The notes under the pieces are model-generated. The model was not told the origin of the DNA, did no database searches, and worked only from the letters and a program-made list of their open reading frames with translations. Shown in pieces: positions 44,955-52,811 of a DNA stretch of 64,000 nucleotides; within the stretch, counting starts at the first letter, position 1, and each line of letters opens with the position of its first letter. The DNA comes from Alphaproteobacteria bacterium. GTDB taxonomy: Bacteria > Planctomycetota > Phycisphaerae > UBA1845. Where the stretch lies: positions 447,856 to 511,855 of the forward strand of contig JANQQE010000011.1 in NCBI GenBank assembly GCA_028285105.1, in the 5' to 3' direction. The translations under genes were made by a program, and so were the position numbers.

Positions 44955-46117
44955 CACCCGACTCGCACACTGAGCAATTGTTCGTACAGTCGGACAACCG
45001 CTTCGGCATGTTCGCGCATTGTGAATCCCGCGACGCTTTCGGGTTGCTTGCGAGTCATTGCGCCCGAACCGATGCGTTCAAGCGATTTGCAAACCGCTGC
45101 GGCCAACGCCTCGTCATCTGACGATTCGTCGATGATGAATCCGTTGGCACCCGGATCGATCACTTCCGCAGCACCATCGTATCGCGTTGTAATTACCGGC
45201 AATCCAACAGACCGCGCTTCGAGGACCACCCGGCTGCAAGGGTCGTAGAACGTTGGATGCACGAGAACATCGGCTGCATGATAGTATGCAGAAACGTCAG
45301 CCGTGTGTCCGGCAAAGATCATGTGATCCGACACGCCGAGTTTTGCGGCCAAACGCATCCACGGACCTTGCTTGCCGTTTCCCACGATGATCGATTGAAC
45401 CGTATGGCTTGAACTCTTAAGCCGCACCAATGCCCTCAACAATGTTTCGAGACCCTTGAGCCGAAAGTTGTTGGCCGCCATCAGAACCAGACTTTCCGAT
45501 TCTGTGATAGCATGCTTTCTGCGAATCGCCTCGCGTTTTGCAATTCGCTCGGTTTCATCGAACTCGATTGGATCGACACCATTGAAAATTTTGGTGATGC
45601 GATTCTCGGGAACGTTGTAATGCTCTTTGACTTGACGCACGACATAATCGGAAAGCGCAATCACGTGCGGTCGGCCAGCGCGTTGAAGCATCTGCCTTTC
45701 GAGATTCGACAATTGTCGGTGTTTGACATTCAGTGAAAGCAGAACGCTTTTGAACCATCGTCCAAGCGCGTTGCGGCGCGTGGCAATGTTGCGAAGGTGC
45801 GTCTCGCAGTAGGTTCCACCGCGCGGCTGATAGATGTCTGCGACCATCGATGGAACGAGAGCGTGGATCAGATCGGCGTTCGACGACCTGGCGACCTGAT
45901 CGGCATCACGGCAGAAGGCAGCGGTTGCAGTCGTTTTAGTCGGCGAGGCAACATCGACCGTTGTGACGGAGCATGGCACCACCGAGGCGTCATTGCTTCG
46001 AGTGATGACTTCAACATTAACGCCCATGTCAACGAGGTGATTAACGAACTGGATCGTAGACGTCTCAGCCCCCCCGCGCGAGGCGTCAATCCATTCGACG
46101 ATCAGGGCGACTTTCAA
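44954..46117 (-). CDS. GT4-family glycosyltransferase (LPS-type)
   Basis: 387 residues when started at a TTG that overlaps the previous stop (TTGA); the longer frame upstream would overlap the kinase gene and has no homology. The GT-B fold begins KVALIVEWIDASRGGAET. The acceptor-binding part is followed by ITKIFNGVDPIEF, then VLMAANNFRLKGLETLLRAL and the donor motif HPTFYDPCSRVVLEARSVGLPVI (E-x7-E-like). It uses a nucleotide sugar to extend LPS core or another envelope glycan (inference from neighbours). No strong ribosome site is seen before the TTG, so it relies on coupling. Confidence 0.85.
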   Translation of the reverse strand: MKVALIVEWIDASRGGAETSTIQFVNHLVDMGVNVEVITRSNDASVVPCSVTTVDVASPTKTTATAAFCRDADQVARSSNADLIHALVPSMVADIYQPRGGTYCETHLRNIATRRNALGRWFKSVLLSLNVKHRQLSNLERQMLQRAGRPHVIALSDYVVRQVKEHYNVPENRITKIFNGVDPIEFDETERIAKREAIRRKHAITESESLVLMAANNFRLKGLETLLRALVRLKSSSHTVQSIIVGNGKQGPWMRLAAKLGVSDHMIFAGHTADVSAYYHAADVLVHPTFYDPCSRVVLEARSVGLPVITTRYDGAAEVIDPGANGFIIDESSDDEALAAAVCKSLERIGSGAMTRKQPESVAGFTMREHAEAVVRLYEQLLSVRVG

Positions 46118-47121
46118 ACCGCACCGGCTTTCGTGGTTCGGGCCTGACGACGTCGATCGTGGGCAGCGATCTGGGCGCTTTTCCGGGCGATGGCTTTGAT
46201 GGTTCGCCGCAAGCCCGCCTTCCGCAGACCGCCCACTTGAAAGTAACGTCGAAGAAAACGCACGCGCTGTCGCAAACCTGCGATGTGGATTGGAACCGAA
46301 TAGTCCAACTGCGCGAGATCGCGATTGCGCCATCGCACAAAGCGAATTGGTTTGTGCATGACTCGCTGCAAATCGATCAACGCTAGCTTCGGATTGGTTT
46401 CGGAATCGTTGGTCAGAAAAATGTGCGACAGGTAAAAATCGCGATGGATGTAACCGGCTGAGTGAAACACGCGGGCGACATTTGCGACCGCATCGACCAA
46501 TTCGCTCGACACAGCTCCCTTTTGCCGCAAGACCCATTTTTCAAGCGACTCGCCCGGCATCTCGGCCAGCACCAATGCACTTCGCGATCCACCCGTATCC
46601 AACGATTCCTCGGCGAAAGCGGCGACTTTCGGAACGGTGATTCCATCGCGCGAAATGCGCAAAATCCAGTCGCGTTCCACCTGGGCAGGACTTGTCGCCC
46701 CCTGCCCGGCAAACACCGATTTGAGCAAGCGCCCTGGTGTGTTTCGATGAAACCGCTTGATGTAGAACCGCTTCGTCTTACCGTCACTATCCGCAAGATC
46801 GACAGCCAACCGCTCGCGCCACGATGGCAACGTCGCTTTGTGCAGCTTCGTACCCGCAATTTCAAACAGATCGTCGATCACCGCGATGTCATGCTGAGCA
46901 AACAGTGCCCCGTATTCGTCGGCAATCCAGAATTCTGATTGGGATTTGGCGGGATTCAACGTCGTTGACTCAATCGTAGGGTGGGCCGTGCCCACCGCCT
47001 TTCGTACCACGACGACTTGGTGGGCACGGCCCACCCTACACTCATCGATTGCCGGTGGAACATTCTCAACGGCATCAGCGATTCGGTTCGCGTCGATCCA
47101 ACAGTTCAACCGCCGCATCAT
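46114..47121 (-). CDS. Lipopolysaccharide kinase (WaaP/InaA-like)
   Basis: The frame is 335 codons long. The kinase fold is clear: KRFYIKRFHRNTPG (nucleotide lysine), ERDWILRISRDGITVPKV, LVLAEMPGESLEKW and the catalytic loop GYIHRDFYLSHIFL, as in WaaP/RfaP LPS-core kinases, then ALIDLQRVM for the metal Asp. The first ~54 residues are doubtful because they overlap the previous gene and run through a REP-like palindrome; an in-frame TTG at 46959 would give a 281-residue kinase with a normal N-terminus. It likely phosphorylates LPS core sugar. It overlaps the GT4 start by TTGA. Confidence 0.8.
   Translation of the reverse strand: MMRRLNCWIDANRIADAVENVPPAIDECRVGRAHQVVVVRKAVGTAHPTIESTTLNPAKSQSEFWIADEYGALFAQHDIAVIDDLFEIAGTKLHKATLPSWRERLAVDLADSDGKTKRFYIKRFHRNTPGRLLKSVFAGQGATSPAQVERDWILRISRDGITVPKVAAFAEESLDTGGSRSALVLAEMPGESLEKWVLRQKGAVSSELVDAVANVARVFHSAGYIHRDFYLSHIFLTNDSETNPKLALIDLQRVMHKPIRFVRWRNRDLAQLDYSVPIHIAGLRQRVRFLRRYFQVGGLRKAGLRRTIKAIARKSAQIAAHDRRRQARTTKAGAV
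46976..47039. repeat. REP-like palindrome, 21-bp perfect arms
   Basis: GTAGGGTGGGCCGTGCCCACC (46976-46996) and its exact reverse complement (47019-47039) enclose a 22-bp loop that itself contains TCGT-ACC-ACGA. REP elements of this GTGGGC-GCCCAC type are dispersed in many bacterial genomes and are mobilised by RAYT transposases; none is in the window. It lies between the GT9 stop and the likely kinase start and is read in frame only if the long kinase start is used. Confidence 0.85.
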
Positions 47122-48160
47122 ACACCATTTCGCTGGTCACGCCCGTCATGCACTTGTGATGGCCCAGCGGGCAGACTTTTTTCTGACACGGACCGCAATC
47201 GACTGCAATCCGCACCGACCGCTCCTTCGCATAGTTCGTCTGTGTCCACTCGACGTGCGTTGAGCCGAACACCGTCACCACGTTTCGATCAAAGGCCTTC
47301 GCAAAATGTCTCGGGCCTGTGTCGTTGTTGAGCAGAATGTCGCATCGCTTGATCAACGCCTTAAGCTGACCAATCGTCCCGGGAGGATCGTCCACCAGAA
47401 ATGACTTTGAATCCATCACCTTGCAAACCTGCTTGGCAAGATCGCGCTCGCCCGGTCCGAACGTGACCACAACGCTCGCACCATTCTGCTTGACCAACCG
47501 GTCCGCCACCTCCCCATACCGCTCGGGCGACCAGAGTTTTGACGGGCCAAACGATGCACCCGGATTGACGACCACCAACGGACGATATTCGGCAATGCCC
47601 CATTCGCGCAGTCGCGATTCGACGGCTGCAACGTCTTCGTCGTTAACGGCCAACTCCATTTGCTGCGACGGCATTTCGCAATCGAGCGTGGCAATCAGTT
47701 CATTGAAATAATCAACCGTGCTGACCATCTCAAACTTGCGACCTTCGCGCCGCGGTGGAATCCGATCGGTCAGCAGCCAACCGCGTCCGTCGCGATCGTA
47801 ACCAATCCGTCGCGCGATCCTCGCAACGTTCGCCGTCAGCGCCGATCGAAACGAATTCGAAAGCAGAACCGCCCAATCGAAATTCATCGCCCGAAGCGTC
47901 CGACCCACCGAAAACGGCTCAAACCATTTTGCAAGCTTCGACGACGCCTTCGGCCAGGCGATGATTTCATCCATCCACTCACCCGGTTCGAGGACAGCCA
48001 CCGTGTTCGGTTTGGTCAGAAGCGTGATGTGCGCATCGGCGAAACGACTGCGTAGTGCCCGCAGCGCCGGCGTGGCCATCACCACATCACCCACCCAGGT
48101 CGGCATGAACACAACGATGCGCGTTGGATCGACTTGGCTGGAAGTGTGAACGGGTTTCAC
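47075..48160 (-). CDS. Glycosyltransferase family 9 (heptosyltransferase)
   Basis: 361 residues from a GTG at 48160; a longer frame would overlap gmhB. GT9 motifs are visible: VFMPTWVGDVVMATPALRALRSRF at the N-terminus, VVNPGASFGPSKLWSPERYGEVADRL (donor binding) and LLNNDTGPRHFAKAFDRNVVTVFGSTHVEWT. The family includes WaaC/WaaF/RfaF, which add L-glycero-D-manno-heptose to the LPS inner core. The GmhB gene upstream fits a heptose pathway. The start is uncertain because no good ribosome site precedes the GTG. Confidence 0.87.
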   Translation of the reverse strand: MKPVHTSSQVDPTRIVVFMPTWVGDVVMATPALRALRSRFADAHITLLTKPNTVAVLEPGEWMDEIIAWPKASSKLAKWFEPFSVGRTLRAMNFDWAVLLSNSFRSALTANVARIARRIGYDRDGRGWLLTDRIPPRREGRKFEMVSTVDYFNELIATLDCEMPSQQMELAVNDEDVAAVESRLREWGIAEYRPLVVVNPGASFGPSKLWSPERYGEVADRLVKQNGASVVVTFGPGERDLAKQVCKVMDSKSFLVDDPPGTIGQLKALIKRCDILLNNDTGPRHFAKAFDRNVVTVFGSTHVEWTQTNYAKERSVRIAVDCGPCQKKVCPLGHHKCMTGVTSEMVYDAAVELLDRREPNR

Positions 48161-48228
48161 GAAAACGAAAATCCAGGGAAGACAAATGCAGTCAGCGATT
48201 GGCCGAAGCACGTTTGGCCGAAGAATTG

Positions 48229-49110
48229 TCAGGTCCGCTTTTCGGAACAGACGAACGCAGTCAGCGCAACAAGTTGAAGAAAGCCAGCCAGCACGAACCG
48301 GGTCAGCGCGGTAGCTGTGTCGGAGAAAGCCATCATCCCCCATCCTCCGACGATCAGCGCCAGCATCTGGGTGAGCGTACCGGCCAGACGCAACACCGAA
48401 AAATCCTCGTGGCGTTGCTTGCGTTCATGCCGTCGCAGTGAATCGCGAATGTCGGTGAGCAAGTCAACGACATCCTGCTCGCGGACGGCTTGTTCGGCCA
48501 TCATCTTGCCCATGTCGACCGGTTTGGGCTGGTCGGCGTCTTCTTCGTGACCCTTGGGTGGATCGTCCTTATGGGCAACTACCAGATCCACAGCTTTCTC
48601 CAACGAATCGGCAACGTAATCGGGATCGCACTCACCGTTGCGGTCGCCCAGTAAGATTGTTCGACAGCCCGCCCGCTCACCGGCAATCACATCGCGACTC
48701 GAATCGCCCACCATCCACGACTCGGACAACGACAAATCCAATTCCTCGGCGGCCACCAGCAACATGCCGGGTTCGGGTTTTCGCAAGTTGCTGGCCTTGC
48801 GATACTTCTTCACCTTTGCTTCCGAACCGTCGAGGTACGGGCAATAATAAATACCATCGAGCTGAACGCCCTGCTCGTGCAGAAGTTCTTCCATCCGCTC
48901 GTGAACGTCGGCCAACTGCTCTTCGGTGAACTTGCCGCGGGCGACACCGGACTGATTCGTCACGACGGCCACCGTAAACCCTTCTTCGCGTAGTCGGCGA
49001 ATGCTGTCAGCCGCTCCGGGTAAGAGAGTCACCAAATCGGGATCGTCAATGTATCCCGGGTCTGCAATAATCGTATTGTCCCGGTCCAGAAGGACACCGC
49101 GTAGCGCCAT
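48229..49110 (-). CDS. gmhB: D-glycero-D-manno-heptose-1,7-bisphosphate phosphatase (GmhB) fused to membrane tail
   Basis: 293 residues, about 100 longer than E. coli GmhB. Residues 1-185 are a HAD-IIIA phosphatase: LLDRDNT (nucleophile Asp9, acid Asp11), TNQSGVARG, NLRKPEPGM (Lys) and VGDSSRDV. The zinc loop of GmhB (CxHH ... CxC) is mostly lost: only CPY remains and the second cysteine pair is replaced by ASNLRK. A charged linker and two membrane helices (LALIVGGWGMMAFSDT; FVLAGFLQLVALTAFVC) follow, so the enzyme is probably anchored. It removes the C7 phosphate in ADP-heptose synthesis. Confidence 0.83.
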   Translation of the reverse strand: MALRGVLLDRDNTIIADPGYIDDPDLVTLLPGAADSIRRLREEGFTVAVVTNQSGVARGKFTEEQLADVHERMEELLHEQGVQLDGIYYCPYLDGSEAKVKKYRKASNLRKPEPGMLLVAAEELDLSLSESWMVGDSSRDVIAGERAGCRTILLGDRNGECDPDYVADSLEKAVDLVVAHKDDPPKGHEEDADQPKPVDMGKMMAEQAVREQDVVDLLTDIRDSLRRHERKQRHEDFSVLRLAGTLTQMLALIVGGWGMMAFSDTATALTRFVLAGFLQLVALTAFVCSEKRT

Positions 49111-49218
49111 GATCGTTTGAGTTCAGCCCTGCAAATGAAAAAATCTGAGTGATAATACTGCAATCGGCCAACCGCCAGCGAAATCTGCACAGGCAAAACT
49201 GATTCCTGTTCAGGTAGC

Positions 49219-50235
49219 TTACTTCGCCAGCGCTTCGATCACCGCATGTCGAAACAGCGGCAGCAGAATCTCATGATGACCGACAACCTGATGCCCATGA
49301 CCAGCCGCCACCGGACGGCGAATCACGTTTTCCGTCGTGCGGTAGTGTCGCTGCATGTCGAAATTGGCCGTCACCATCGCATCGAGGTCTGCCCCCAGAT
49401 TGCGAGCGACCGACACGGCTTTTAGAAACACTTCCGGCAAGATGACTGCCGACCCGACGTTCAACCAAACGCCACCGGCGCCAGAATTAGACCCTGCACT
49501 TCGCCCATCATTTCCATCCGCGCCAACGGTGAAAGGCGTCGAGCCAAGCTGACCCACAATGTTACAAAGCAGGCGGAAATCCAGCAATGAACCCGCCCCA
49601 AGCTTTCCCGCATCGAGGTTCCCGGCCATGTGGACGGTGTCGGTTCCCAAGGCAACATGCACGGTCACCGGAACGCCAAGTCTGCCGGCGGCTGCGAGTA
49701 TGCTGCTTTCGCTGTGCGGGGCTTTGTCGCGAACCAACTTCGTGGCAATTGCCTTGCCCAAACCGACTTTGAACGACGCGGCTTCCTCGCACACTTGGGC
49801 GAAGAATGCCATCGTTTCTTCGACCATGCCAAACGACCCGTCGCGAATGGTGTCAGCCACCTCTTCACTGGTCTGCCCGAGGGTCGCGAGTTCGACGTCG
49901 TGAATCGCCGTCGCACCATTAAATGCCAGTGCGTTAACGATGCCGCGTTCCATCATGTCGATAATGAGCGGAGCGCACCCGACCTTGACGACGTGGGCCC
50001 CCATCGCGATGACGACGGGCCGTTCATTCTTTCGTGCAGCCGCCACGGCCGAAACGATATTACGAAACGACTGGGCACCGAGATAGTCGGGCATGGAATC
50101 GATAAGCGACATTGCCGACGCGCCGGCATCGGTGAGTTTGCTGGCACGACCGAGATCGACCTTGTGCTCGCGTTTGGCGATGGAATATGTGCGAAGCTTG
50201 CGCAAGTCCATCGGTTGGAATTCGAATTCACCCAT
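49219..50235 (-). CDS. Conserved protein, possibly deoxyhypusine-synthase-like
   Basis: 338 residues, cytoplasmic, no signal peptide. Conserved-looking blocks are PVVIAMGAHVVKVGCAPLIIDMM, NALAFNGATAIHDVELA, LGVPVTVHVALGTDTVHM and GSAVILPEVFLKAVSVARNLG. The order of Rossmann-like elements and the GVPV/GSAVILPEVF blocks recall deoxyhypusine synthase, but the match is weak and the bacterial substrate would be unknown. It sits between the heptose/LPS set and hemB with about 80-108 bp on either side. Function not assigned. Confidence 0.45.
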   Translation of the reverse strand: MGEFEFQPMDLRKLRTYSIAKREHKVDLGRASKLTDAGASAMSLIDSMPDYLGAQSFRNIVSAVAAARKNERPVVIAMGAHVVKVGCAPLIIDMMERGIVNALAFNGATAIHDVELATLGQTSEEVADTIRDGSFGMVEETMAFFAQVCEEAASFKVGLGKAIATKLVRDKAPHSESSILAAAGRLGVPVTVHVALGTDTVHMAGNLDAGKLGAGSLLDFRLLCNIVGQLGSTPFTVGADGNDGRSAGSNSGAGGVWLNVGSAVILPEVFLKAVSVARNLGADLDAMVTANFDMQRHYRTTENVIRRPVAAGHGHQVVGHHEILLPLFRHAVIEALAK

Positions 50236-50316
50236 GAAAGCCTGATCTCTTAGGACGCTCGACAGTCAACTTACTTAACTGCGAGTAGTGGTACATCGAT
50301 TCGCTTAAAGAAGCAA

Positions 50317-51300
50317 TTACGATTCCCGCAACCAACCGGCGACTTTACTGGCCCAATAGGTAATGATCATGTCCGCACCGGCTCGCTTGATCGCGGTCAA
50401 CGATTCCAAGACCGCTCGCTTTTCATCCATCCAATCGCGTTGGACAGCCGCCTGGATCATCGAATACTCACCGCTGACCTGATACGCCGCAAGCGGGACA
50501 TCAGGGTGCGCGGATTTCACCCGATGAATCACATCCAGATACGCCATCGCAGGTTTGACCATCAGTATGTCCGCACCTTCGTCGAGGTCGATCCTGGATT
50601 CGGCGAGCGCTTCGCGGGCGTTGGCTGGGTCCATTTGATACGTTCGGCGATCGGAGAATTGCGGGGCGCAGTCGGCTGCATCCCGGAATGGTCCGTAGAA
50701 CGACGATGCGTATTTCACCGCATACGACAGGATGCCGGTGGCGTTACACTTGGATTCATCGAGTGCGCTTCGAATTGCTGCGACCATGCCGTCCATCATC
50801 GCGCTGGGTGCCACCCAATCCGCTCCGGATTGTGCGTGACTTACCGCGATCTCACCAAGTCGCGCGATCGTCGGATCGTTGTCTACACGATCATCGCGGA
50901 TGATCCCGCAATGACCGTGATCGGTGTAGCTGCACATGCAGACATCGGTGATGATGACGATATCTTTCGCAGCCGACCGACATGCGCGGATGGCTTGCGG
51001 CACGATGCCCTCGGGATCGGCGGCTGACGTACCGTTGGCGTCTTTAGCCGCCGGTACACCGAAAAGCAGAATCGCAGGTATACCCGAACCAGCAATCGCC
51101 CCGGCCACATCGCCCAGTTGCGAAACCGTATGACGCGAAACGCCGGGCATCGATTCGATCGGTCCGGCATCTTTCTCTCGTTCAACGACAAACAGTGGTT
51201 GAATAAGATCGGCGGCGGACAGTCGCGTTTCGCGCACGAGGCTCCTCATGGATTCATTCGCCCGCAGTCGCCGCATGCGTCGCCTTGAAGGATTGCTCAT
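50317..51300 (-). CDS. hemB: Delta-aminolevulinic acid dehydratase (porphobilinogen synthase)
   Basis: 327 residues, usual length. It condenses two 5-aminolevulinate to porphobilinogen. The catalytic lysines lie in SYAVKYASSFYG and LMVKPAMAYLD, and the zinc-ligand region is DVCMCSYTDHGHC, so this is the zinc-dependent type. The ATG overlaps the cobA-hemD stop (ATGA); the longer frame upstream would run into cobA-hemD. It is the last gene of the tetrapyrrole run. Confidence 0.96.
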   Translation of the reverse strand: MSNPSRRRMRRLRANESMRSLVRETRLSAADLIQPLFVVEREKDAGPIESMPGVSRHTVSQLGDVAGAIAGSGIPAILLFGVPAAKDANGTSAADPEGIVPQAIRACRSAAKDIVIITDVCMCSYTDHGHCGIIRDDRVDNDPTIARLGEIAVSHAQSGADWVAPSAMMDGMVAAIRSALDESKCNATGILSYAVKYASSFYGPFRDAADCAPQFSDRRTYQMDPANAREALAESRIDLDEGADILMVKPAMAYLDVIHRVKSAHPDVPLAAYQVSGEYSMIQAAVQRDWMDEKRAVLESLTAIKRAGADMIITYWASKVAGWLRES

Positions 51301-52811
51301 ACGGCAACTCCTGTCGAACTTGCCTTCGCGCGGGCCAGCGCTTCGACCATGCCAGCCGCACTGGCCCGATCGGCAACCGCATCGACGCCGATGCCCAATC
51401 GCTGGCAAGTGTCAGCCGTCGTCTCGCCGATGCACACGACTAGCTTCCCTTCGTATCGAAAACCAGCGTCGGCAGCACACCTTACTGCCGATGGGCTGGC
51501 AAACAAGATCGCGTCCGCCGAATCGTTGATTTGATCGACCAGGTAAGACGCAGGAACCAATGCCACCGTTCGATAGGCAGCGACTTGCGTGACATTCATC
51601 CCAGCTTGACCGAGCTTTGCCGGAAGCGTTTGAAGTGCGCGATCCGATCTAGGAAGCAATACGCTTTCACCCGGTGCGGTGGACGATTCCACGATCGTCT
51701 CCGCCAATCTTGCACCTGTTTCAACCTCGGCTTGCACGTCGGCAAGAATGCCATGTCTCAATAGTTGTCGCGTCGTCTGTTCACCGACGCTGGCGATGCG
51801 GCAGGTGGACAGGGCACGGCAGTCTTTATTGAGCGATGCCAAATGCTTGAAGAACGCCCGCACGCCGTTGGACGAGGAAAACGCGACCCAATCGTATTGT
51901 TCAATTTTGCGTAGCGCAGATTCGAGCGCGTCGTTGAGGTCTTCGATTTCAATTCTAATCAACGGGCAGCGAATCGGTTCCGCACCAGAGGCGATCAACT
52001 GCTCGGCGAGTTTGGTACAGAGTGATTCCGACCCAGTCGTGGCGACTGTCATTCCCCAAAGTGGCGACGCGGCGATTGGGTCATCCCCGACCTCGCTAGC
52101 GATCTTTCCGATGATCGTCACCATCGGTGCGCGCAGATCCAAACGCTCTGCCTTCGACGCGATGGTTTCGAGATTCCCGCTGCACTGTCGCTGATTTCTT
52201 GTCGTTGCTCGTTCGACACACGCTACGGGCAAGTTTGGATCGCTACCTGCATCGATCAAACCGCTACAGATTGTTGCGAGTCCCTTTCGCCCCATCATAA
52301 CGATCAACGTTTCGACGCCAGAGAGTTTGGAAAAATCCAAATCCTCTGCCCCGCTGCCGTCACTGCCCCTAGCCGTCAAGACCATAAACGATCTTGAAAT
52401 GCCGCGTTGCGTGACGGATAATCCAATCGATGCGGGGGCGGCGATGCAACTCGATACGCCGGGCACGATGACGCACGGAACGCCATTTTCGAGACATGCG
52501 GCTCGCTCCTCGGCTGCCCTCCCAAAAACGCCCGGATCGCCGCCTTTTAATCGTACGACATTCATGCCGCGCTTGGCGTGCTCGACAAGCATCGAATTGA
52601 TTGCAGACTGACCGTCACCGCCGGAATCGGAAGTCTTGCCAACATCGATCTTGATTGCGTCGGTGCTGCACATCGATAGCAAAGCGACCGGTGCGAGCCG
52701 GTCATAGATGACGACATCGGCGCGTTTCAGCAATTGCATCCCGCGCATCGTGATGAGCGATGGATCGCCCGGCCCGGCACCGACCAGATAGACTGTTCCG
52801 CAGGCTTTCAA
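51297..52811 (-). CDS. cobA-hemD: Fused uroporphyrinogen-III methyltransferase (CobA/SUMT) and uroporphyrinogen-III synthase (HemD)
   Basis: 504 residues from a TTG (AGGAG 8 nt upstream) that overlaps the previous stop as TTGA. Residues 1-245 are SUMT: TVYLVGAGPGDPSLIT, VIYDRLAP, VRLKGGDPGVFGRAAEE and MVTIIGKIA. It methylates uroporphyrinogen III at C2 and C7 to precorrin-2. Residues 255-504 are HemD (WGMTVATTGSE ... WVAFSSSNGVRAFF ... ILFASPSAVRCAAD), which closes the ring. Such a fusion is common in Clostridia and others with siroheme operons. Both activities suit the adjacent sulfite reductase. Confidence 0.93.
   Translation of the reverse strand: MKACGTVYLVGAGPGDPSLITMRGMQLLKRADVVIYDRLAPVALLSMCSTDAIKIDVGKTSDSGGDGQSAINSMLVEHAKRGMNVVRLKGGDPGVFGRAAEERAACLENGVPCVIVPGVSSCIAAPASIGLSVTQRGISRSFMVLTARGSDGSGAEDLDFSKLSGVETLIVMMGRKGLATICSGLIDAGSDPNLPVACVERATTRNQRQCSGNLETIASKAERLDLRAPMVTIIGKIASEVGDDPIAASPLWGMTVATTGSESLCTKLAEQLIASGAEPIRCPLIRIEIEDLNDALESALRKIEQYDWVAFSSSNGVRAFFKHLASLNKDCRALSTCRIASVGEQTTRQLLRHGILADVQAEVETGARLAETIVESSTAPGESVLLPRSDRALQTLPAKLGQAGMNVTQVAAYRTVALVPASYLVDQINDSADAILFASPSAVRCAADAGFRYEGKLVVCIGETTADTCQRLGIGVDAVADRASAAGMVEALARAKASSTGVAV

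Noticed and set aside
52211..52811. Longer upstream start for cobA-hemD (in-frame codon at 52898)
   Set aside because: It would overlap the hemC end by 91 bp with residues of no homology; the TTG at 52811 has AGGAG and begins right at the SUMT domain.
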